From: Elephas maximus indicus
Lineage: Eukaryota > Chordata > Mammalia > Proboscidea > Elephantidae
NCBI RefSeq assembly: GCF_024166365.1
Contig: NC_064832.1
Span: 39,956,249 to 40,020,248, forward strand
Length of the DNA stretch: 64,000 nt
Direction of reading: 5' to 3'
Made by a program: the position numbers and the translations under genes. Shown piece by piece: positions 50,901 to 59,900 of this stretch; positions within the stretch are counted from its first letter, which is position 1; the number at the start of each line of letters is the position of its first letter. Below the pieces are notes generated by a model, which did not search any database, had not been told where the DNA came from, and was given only the letters and a program-made list of their open reading frames with translations.

Positions 50901-53900
50901 GGGACTGGACAATGGGTTGGAGAGAGATGCTGATGAAGAGTGAGCTACTTGTATCAGGTGGACACTTGAGACTGTGTTGGCATCTCCTGTCTGGAGGGGA
51001 GATGGGAGGGTAGAGAGGGTTAGAAACTGGCAAAACAGTCACAAAAGGAGGGACTGGAAGGAGGGAGCGGGCTGACTCATTAGGGGGAGAGTAAATAGGA
51101 GTATGTAGTAAGGTGTATATAAGTTTATATGAGACAGACTGACTTGATTTGTAAACTTTCACTTAAAGCACAATAAAAACTATTAAAAAAAATTTTTTTA
51201 AAAAAGCTCAAGTGGACACCTTCTCAAGTCACTGAAGCTGTGCAACAAGTTTATGGGAATGCTGCCCCACATAGAACAAAAGTTTTTAGATGGATCAATT
51301 GTTTTCAGGAAGGTTGGGAAGACCTCAAAGATGAGCCAGCCAATAAAGGGAAGACTGCTCAGAAGGTTATGGCAACTGTTTTTTGAGATTCCAAAGAGGT
51401 AATCTTGATAGATTTTCTCGTAGGACACAGGATGATCATGGCAGCTTATTATAAAGAAGTTTTAAGAAAACTGAAAATTGCATTGGTGAGAAAAAGGCCA
51501 GAAAAGTTGAGCCAAGGAATTTTTTTCCATCACAACGCACCTGCTTATTCTGTGAGGGTAGCAAGGGGGTTTTCATTGGGAAACCTTACCCCATCCACCC
51601 TACAGACCTGATTTTGCCCCTTCAGACTTCTTTTTGTTCCCAAAACTCAAAGAACACTGAAAAGGAACATGATTTGAGTCTCTCAAGGATGCCACAACTG
51701 CCGTTTTGACATGGTGGAAATCGCAGATTCTTTGGGGAAGGGTTACAGAAATGGAAACACTGCCTTCAGAAGTGTACAGACCTGGATGGAGGATATGTTA
51801 CAAAGCAATAGCTTCACATTTTGATATTTTTGTTTAATAAAGGTTTTTATGATTTTGTAACAATATCTTCTGACTTATCCACAAACAGATGTGTGCCATA
51901 TGAAACAGCTGGTCAAACATTTGGTTTGCTGCCCCACTAGACAGTTTACCTATGAGCATTACAGAAATCATTTGTTGGAATTATGGTTTATAACACCACC
52001 GAGCTATCACGCATATAAAACCTTCCTCTCTTATGAAACTTCTAGAGATGCTGTGAATACAACATTGGTTGTCTGGTTCTTTCTAGTTTTGATTTAAGAA
52101 AGAAAATCTATAATCTTGATATGCCAAGTTCTGGAACAGACTATTTTAATATAAAAAATCCATCACTAAAACAGCAGGATCCTGAGACCAAGACCAATCT
52201 AAATGACTACTAGGTAAGGTTCTTTGTTTACTTAGAAGAAATGTATATTTCATAAAACTGTGAACAAGTCAACAAGAGAATCAAAAGGATCTACCCGCAA
52301 AAAAGACTAATTTAACACAGTATGTAAGAGATTCAGTACAAGACAAATGACATCTCAGAAGAAAACATCTTCACACTTTAAGTGTAGCAGCCATTTTTTA
52401 AAAGTAGGGCTATTTTTTTTTTTTTTAATTACTGACAAGAGGAAAAAAACAAATAAAAGACTGGAATATTTTAAGGTGATTTTTTTTAGTCTTTGTGGCT
52501 CCCACACAATGATTGGGTTAGACCATGTAATTAAGATGTGTGAAACCTTAACAAGGAGTGGTGGTTGGTGTTGTATGTCTGCTTGGCTAGCCCATGATCC
52601 TCCATATCCTCAATATTGGCTGTCCTCCATTTTGTGATCTAATGTAATTATTCTAAGTATCCTCCATTTTATATGTTATAAATCCTAACCTCAGTTGAAA
52701 CTGATTCAGCAGCAATGGGTAACAGGTATATGTTAATAAGGAATGATGACTGTAGGGTGTATCTTGAGTCACAGCCTTGTAGGAAGGTGTGACTCAAGTT
52801 CCACCCTTACTTAACTCATGCCCTTTGCTGGGCCGTGGCCTACATCTAATCTAAGTAGGTGTTCTGGTGGGGCTTTCTCTCTCTCTGCATCTGAAGCCTG
52901 TATCTGGCTCATCACTGTCTAACCTCAGATTCTTGGGACTTGAGCCAGCGGCCTGACATTTGACTTGCCTATTTTGAGATTTGCCAGCTTCCACAGGCCC
53001 GTTGGCCAGTAGCCTATCATCTGACCTGATTCACCAGCTTCTGCAGTCTTGTGAGCCAAAAGCCTACCATTTGGCCTGCGGATTTGGTTCGTTGGCCTCT
53101 GTGGCCAGATGAGTCAGGAGAATCCCATATCTGACCCATGGATTTGGGACTTGCCAGCCTCCACAATCACATGCACCACTTCCCTGATATGGTTAGTGAG
53201 TTCTGTGAGATGCTGCAGCAAATTATGGAACCCAAAGATGGGAAGGAGAGTACTGAGGGAGAAGGAGTAGTTGATGTTAGAGATGGAGTAGGACAGCAGT
53301 TTGGAAAAGTGGAACACTTGGGACATCTATAACCTCTGCTTCACAGGAACCAGGTTTGTGCTAATTTTTATAAAAGAAATTATTCATTTAGAGGTGATAT
53401 CCACATAAAATAAAGATATGTACTTACCATTATCATCAGTAAAAATGATTTATTTCAGAAAAGCATGAAAGATCTTGGAATCCCTATGGTGTACAAAGCA
53501 GCCTAAACTGTTTAAAGACTTAAAATAGACTTTTAACTACATAAAAAAATCTTTAGTTTTATTCTAGTTCTGTAATTAATAATTTTCTAATTTTCCTAAA
53601 ACAAAAAATTGCTGAACAAAGGTGAGTGAAAAGAAATAGAAAAAATATTAAAAGAAAAAAAAAAACTATAAAGACCTATGACAGAAGGATAAAAACCTAA
53701 AAACAAGGACACAGAGTTGAAAGTTCAGAATCTAAATGAAAATTAATAAAAGGAACAAGTATTTTTATTATGCTATACCAAAAAAAAAAAAAAATTTTTT
53801 TTTTTTATACCACAGCTGTCAATATTGTGATTTTCACATTTCTGAAACAAGTAATAGTTATGCACATACCCAAAATAAGATTTGTATTTTTTTCTTCTAT

Positions 53901-56900
53901 ATACTTTGGAAACTAACACAGAAGCTCCAATTTCTGAAACTCAATAGCAGCTATCATTATTCGCCCAAATATAATCATATCGTGATTTTGTATACAAATG
54001 CAACATTAAGAGATAATTGGAAATACAAAACACTCAAGATTGGTTGAATTTTTTGAAAATACTAATCAGTACAAGCAGATGAATGCCATCTTAGCAAGTT
54101 ACTGTAACATAACAGCAAGCCTATATTCAAACAAGTAATAACAAACAAAGCTCAATACTAACCTTAAGAAAAATACACTGCATTTTTACACAAATAATTC
54201 ATGCCTTCTATGTATGTTTGCCAACTGCACCTTCCCCCCACAAGGTATTTTCATAAGCACTGCTATGCCAATTTTTTGTTTCTACATGACACTGTAAAAA
54301 AAAAAAAGAAAATTAGCATAGTGTGCTTATGAAAATTCCTTACAGGGGAGAGGGCACAGTTGGCAAACAAACATAGAAGCTATGTGCTATCTGCATAAAA
54401 TATGGTAATTCAAATGAGCTATAAATATATTTTACAGAAATTTATTATAAAGCTTTATAAAATCAGAGAATATTTAATAGTATTCTCCTGTATAAGAAGA
54501 CTATTTATGTAAACATCAGGAAAAAAAACAAAAAAAATTAACAAAATTGCTCCTTTAAAAACATACAAACTTAAAATTCCCTCAAAACTCACCAACAAAA
54601 GTAAAGTTATATCTACTTCAAATACCTATCTACCTAGATATGTTTTACTTAATATTGAAATTTAACTTGTTTCTCAATACTTCAAAATACCCTGTGGTGA
54701 AATTAGTTCCTTTATGTAGCCTTTCCTGTTGGTTCTTTGGAAAAACAGCTTGAGAGATTTTCCCTCTAACCCCTGAGAAGTTACCTTTGCCCTAATTTTC
54801 TATCCCAAAGGGTTTCTTACTTTTGTCCAGGTTGACTGACATTTGGGTAAAGTATAAACAACTTGGTTTGATACTTTTGTCTGGTCTTGGGCTGCAGCTT
54901 GCCCTGTGATTGGTACGCACCTTGCAGGGACTGGTCAACAGGCTATGCAAATGTGGTGAGTTGTACCCCAGTCATGCCTACCATGTAAATGAAGTGTCTC
55001 TGGCCTATCAACAAAGGAGCCTATCCTGAGGAGGCTGAGAGGAGCCTGTCCTCAAGGGACTGAGAGGAGCTAAAAGAGCTGTCCTACACTGAAGAAGGGA
55101 GACTCTGACTGCATGCTTCCTGATCCTGATTCCTGAGTTATACCCCGTTCCTTAATAAACCACTTAACTGTAAGTAGAGTTTGTGAGCTCTGTGAGATGT
55201 TGTAGCAAACCGCCAAACCCAAATCGGGGGGAAGAGAGTGGGAAGAGTGCTGAGGGGAGAGAATGATGGGTGTCAGAGATGAAGTGGTACAGCAGCTTGA
55301 AGAATGTGGAAATCTGGGATATATCTAACCTCCACCTCATAAGAATTGGCTTTGTGCTGATTCTTATATTTTAAGTTATTCATACATACTCCAAGGTTTT
55401 TTTTTAAAACCTTATTATGGAATTTATCTCACACTCACAGCTTTCCACTCTACCTCTCAGTTTGCCCCCACCAGAAAAAAAAAATGCTGGAAGCATTAAA
55501 AAAATTTTTTTTTTTTTTTACAATTGTACTATTTGCTGACTAACTTTAAAACATAATTCAGGAGGGGAAATAAGAGGGTGGGGGGGGTTGGAAGCTGGCG
55601 AAATGGACATGAAAAGAGAGTGGAAGGAGAGAGTGGCCTGTTTCATTAGGGGGAAAGTAACTGGGAGTGTGTAGCAAGGTGTACATGGGTTTTTGTGTAA
55701 GAGGCTGACTTGATTTGTAAACTTTCACTTAAAGCACAATTATAAAAAAAAAAAATTCATTTTGATGCTATTCTCAAGATGAATTATTTTTAAGACCTGG
55801 AAGATCACAAAAACATTTTTTATCAGACTTAATCTCTTTAAACTCCTTCCTTGTGAACTGAAATGCAACCATTAGCTGAAAACAAGACTCACTGTTGGTT
55901 AGAAATATGCATATTTTAAAATGCCTTATGAGTAATCACAAATACATGTAGACAAAATTATTTGAAAAGCACCTCCCATTCTTGTACATTTTTTCTCACC
56001 ACACTAAATTCTGATAGCATGAACTGTTTTCCACAGTTTAATTCATTTCTCAAAAGCACCTGGTGAATAAATATTCCTGTTGCTTGCTGAAAAATTAACA
56101 CTAAAGTCAAAGATTCCTATTATAAACTATTGCATCTTCAGCGACTTCTTTAAAAAATGCAGTTTCCATGCTTTGTATCAGTACCAACAAATGCTTAACA
56201 TTTTTATGATAGGCAATTATGGATCAATATCAGAATATAAAAAAAAGTCTATGCGCCTTAAGAAAACTAAGAAAGCTCAGTAATAGCCTGAGAGAACAAA
56301 ATTCTTAATGACTACTATATCAGTTCTCGCTATGCGAGAATATTACAAAAGCAGTATTTTAATTCACATAGATAAGTGATTTATTATTTCTGACATTTCA
56401 TCTTACCATTCATTCTCTGTCACCCCTGAATAAAAGAGGACAACCTACAAACTGGAAAAAAATCTTTGGAAACCATATAAACCCAGTGCCATCGAGTCGA
56501 TTCCGACTCATGGAAACCATATAGCCAATAAAATTCTAATACTCAAAATATATATAAACTTCCACAGCTCAACAACAAAAAACCCAAGCAAAAACGGACA
56601 AAGGACATGAACAAATACTTCACTAAGGAGAATATTCAAGGGGCCAACAAACACATGAAAAGATGCTCGTTGTCATTAGCCATTAAACCAAACCCACTGC
56701 CAGAGTCAATTCCGACTCATAGTAATTCTACAGGACAGAGCAGAACTGCTCCACAGGGTTTCCAAGGAGCAGCTGGTAGATTTAAGCCGCCGACCTTTTG
56801 GTTAGCAGCCAAACTCATAACCACCATGCCACCAGAGCCCCTCATTAGAGAGATGCAAATCAAACTACAAGGAAAACCACCTCACTCCTACTAGAATAGC

Positions 56901-59900
56901 AATGATCAAAAAAAACAGAAAAAATGACGAATGTTGGCAAGGATATGGTGAGATCAAAAGCCTTATCCGTTGCTGGTGGGAGTATCACCATTTTGGAAAA
57001 CATGGTGATTCCTCAAAAAACTAACAACATGGAGAGGTTGTGGAGACACTGGAACACTTATACACTACTGGTGGGAATGTAAAATGGTACAACCACTTTG
57101 GAAACCAATTGTGCCCTTCCTTAAAAAGCTAGAAATAGAACTACCAAACGATCCAGCAATCCCACTCCTTGGAATATATCCTAGAGAAATAAGAGCCTTT
57201 ATATGAACAGATATACACACACCCACGTTCACTGCAGCACTGTTTACAATAGCAAAAAGATGGAAGCAACCAAGCTGCCCATCAACGGATGAATGGATAA
57301 ATAAATTATGGTATATTCACACAATGGAGTACTACACATTGATAAAGAACCATGATGAATCCATGAAACATGGAGGAATCTGGAAGGCATTATGCTGAGT
57401 GAAATTAGTCAGCTGCAAAAGGACAAACATTGTATGAGACCACTATCGCAAGAACTCGAGAAATTAATTTAAACATGAGAAAATATTCTTTGATGGTTAC
57501 AAGAGTGGGGAGAGAGGGAGGGAGGGAAAGGGGTACTCACTAATTAGATAGTAGACAAGAACTATTTTAGGAGAAGGGAAAGACAATACACAATACAGGA
57601 GGCATCAGCACAACTGGACTAAACTAAAAGCAAAGAAGTCTCCTGAATAAACTGAACGCTTTGAAGGCCAGCGCAGCAGAGGTGGGGGTTTGGGGACCAT
57701 GGTTTCAGGGGACATCTAGGTCAACTGGCATAATAAAATCTATTAAAAAAACATTCTGTATCCCACTTTGGAGAGTGGCGCCTGGAGTCTTAAACGCTAG
57801 CAAGCGGCCATCTAAGATACATCAACTGGTCTCAACCCACCTGGAGCAAAGGAGAAAGAACACCACCAAAGACAAGTAATTATTAGCCCAAGAAACAAAA
57901 AGGGCCACATAAACCAGAGACTACATCAGCCTGAGACTAGAATAACTAGATGGTGCCTGGATACAATCAATGACTGCCCTGACGGGGAACACAACAATGC
58001 ACCCCTGAGGGAGCAGGAGAGCAGTGGGATGCAGACCTCAAATTCTCATAAAAAGACCAGACTTAATGGTCTGACTGAGACTAGAAGCACCCCATAGGTC
58101 ATGGTCCCCAGACCTGCTGTTAGCCCAAGACAGGAACCATTCCCAAAGCCAACTCTTCAGACAGGGACTGGACTGGACTATGGGAAAGAAAATGATACTG
58201 GTAAGGAGTGAGCTTCTTGGATCAAGTAGACTCATGAGACTATGTGGGCAGCTCCTATTTGGAGGGGAGATGAGAGGGCAGAGGGGGTCAGAAGCTGGCC
58301 AAATGGACACAAAAATAGGTAGTGGAGAGAAGGAGTGTGCTGTCTCATTTTGGGAAGAGCTACTAGTAGTATATAAGGTATATATAAATTTTTGTATGAG
58401 AGACTGACTTCATTTGTAAACTTTTACTTAAAGCACAACAAAAAAAAGTAAAAACAAAAAACTAACAACAGAGCTACCATACGATCTAGCAATTCCATTC
58501 CAAGGTATTAAAAAAACACCAAACCAAACCCGCTGCCGTCGAGTTGATTCCAACTCATAGCGACCCCACAGAACAGAGTAGAACTGGCTCACAGAGTTTC
58601 CAAGGAGCGCCGGGCGAATTTTAAGCGTCGACCTCTTGGTTAGCAGCCGTAGCACTTAACCACTATACCATCAGGGTTTCCATTCCAAGGTATATGTACC
58701 CTAAAATCGAAAACATCAAACTCATTGCCACTGAGTTGATTCCAACTCACAGCAACCCTATAGGACAGAGAACTGCCCTATAGGGTTTCCAAGGGGCAGC
58801 TAGTGGATTCAAACTGCCAATCTTTTGATTAGCAGCCATAGCTCTTAACTACTGTGACACCAAGGCTCCATATATATACCCTATGGACCTAAAAATAGCA
58901 ACATGAACAGACACATGTACACCCGTGTTTACTGCAGCACTATTCATAATAGCAAAAAGATGGAAACAACTTAAATGCCCATTAATAGATGAATGGCTAA
59001 GTAAAATGTGGTACATACATACAGTGGAATACTACTCAGCTACAAAGAAAAAATGAAGTCCTGATACATGCTACAAATTGAATGAACCATAAAGACATCA
59101 TACTGAGGGAAATAAGTCAATCACAAAAGGACAAACATTGTATTATCTCACTTATATAAAATGATAAGAATAAGTAAATACACAGAGACCAGTGGGTATT
59201 AGTGGTCATCAGGGGCAGGAAGAGGAGGAAGAAAATCACTCTGAGAAGCAGTAAGTTTCTGTCTATGGTGATGGGAAACTGACAACAGTTAAGGGCAAAA
59301 GTTATACAATTTGACTAACGTAGCTGGTATCACTAAGCAGTACACCAGAAAAAAAAAGCCCAAATGACAAATGTGTTACACATAACTTTACAGTGACAAC
59401 AGAACAAAAAAATAAAAAAGTGCAACTGTTGATACTACTTACTTAGGTATAAACAAAAACCTCATGGGATTAGTTTACTTGGTTCGATGGGTTATGGTTT
59501 CATGGGACAGTCTAGTCAATAGGCCTGATATTGTTTTTAGAGTTTCTATTCTACCTCCTAGTTGGGTGAGTACTGCCTGGGGTCTTAAAAGCTTACAAGC
59601 AGCCATCCAACCTACAACAATTGGTTTCTATTCGCCTGGAGTAGCAGAGAAAGAAAGAGAGCCAGGAATCAGAGAAGGAACTGGACTGCAGATCTAACTG
59701 CCTCCATAACTACTGCCTCCTTTGCCATGATACCGGAAGAGCTAGATGGTGCCCGGCTACCATTACTGAACATTTTGATCAAGGACTCAATACATGGATC
59801 AAAACGAGGAAAAATGTAGAAGAGAATTTCAAATTCATATGGAATCTAGATTTACCGGACCCACTGAGACTGGAAGAATCCCTGCATCTATTGCCCTGAA

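Larger units (their letters stand above)
56441..57028 (+). mobile_element. Old L1 ORF2 3' part, left of the inserted L1
   Basis: AAAAACGGACAAAGGACATG, CACATGAAAAGATGCTCG and TTGCTGGTGGGAGTATCACC are sense L1 text. It holds a 32-bp micro-insert and a complete AfroSINE, and is cut at 57028. Confidence 0.8.
58456..59435 (+). mobile_element. Old L1, continuation after inserted L1
   Basis: AGAGCTACCATACGATCTAG, ACTGCAGCACTATTCATAAT, AAAATGTGGTACATACATAC and GAAATAAGTCAATCACAAAA continue the L1 interrupted at 57028. It contains two minus-strand AfroSINEs. Confidence 0.85.
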
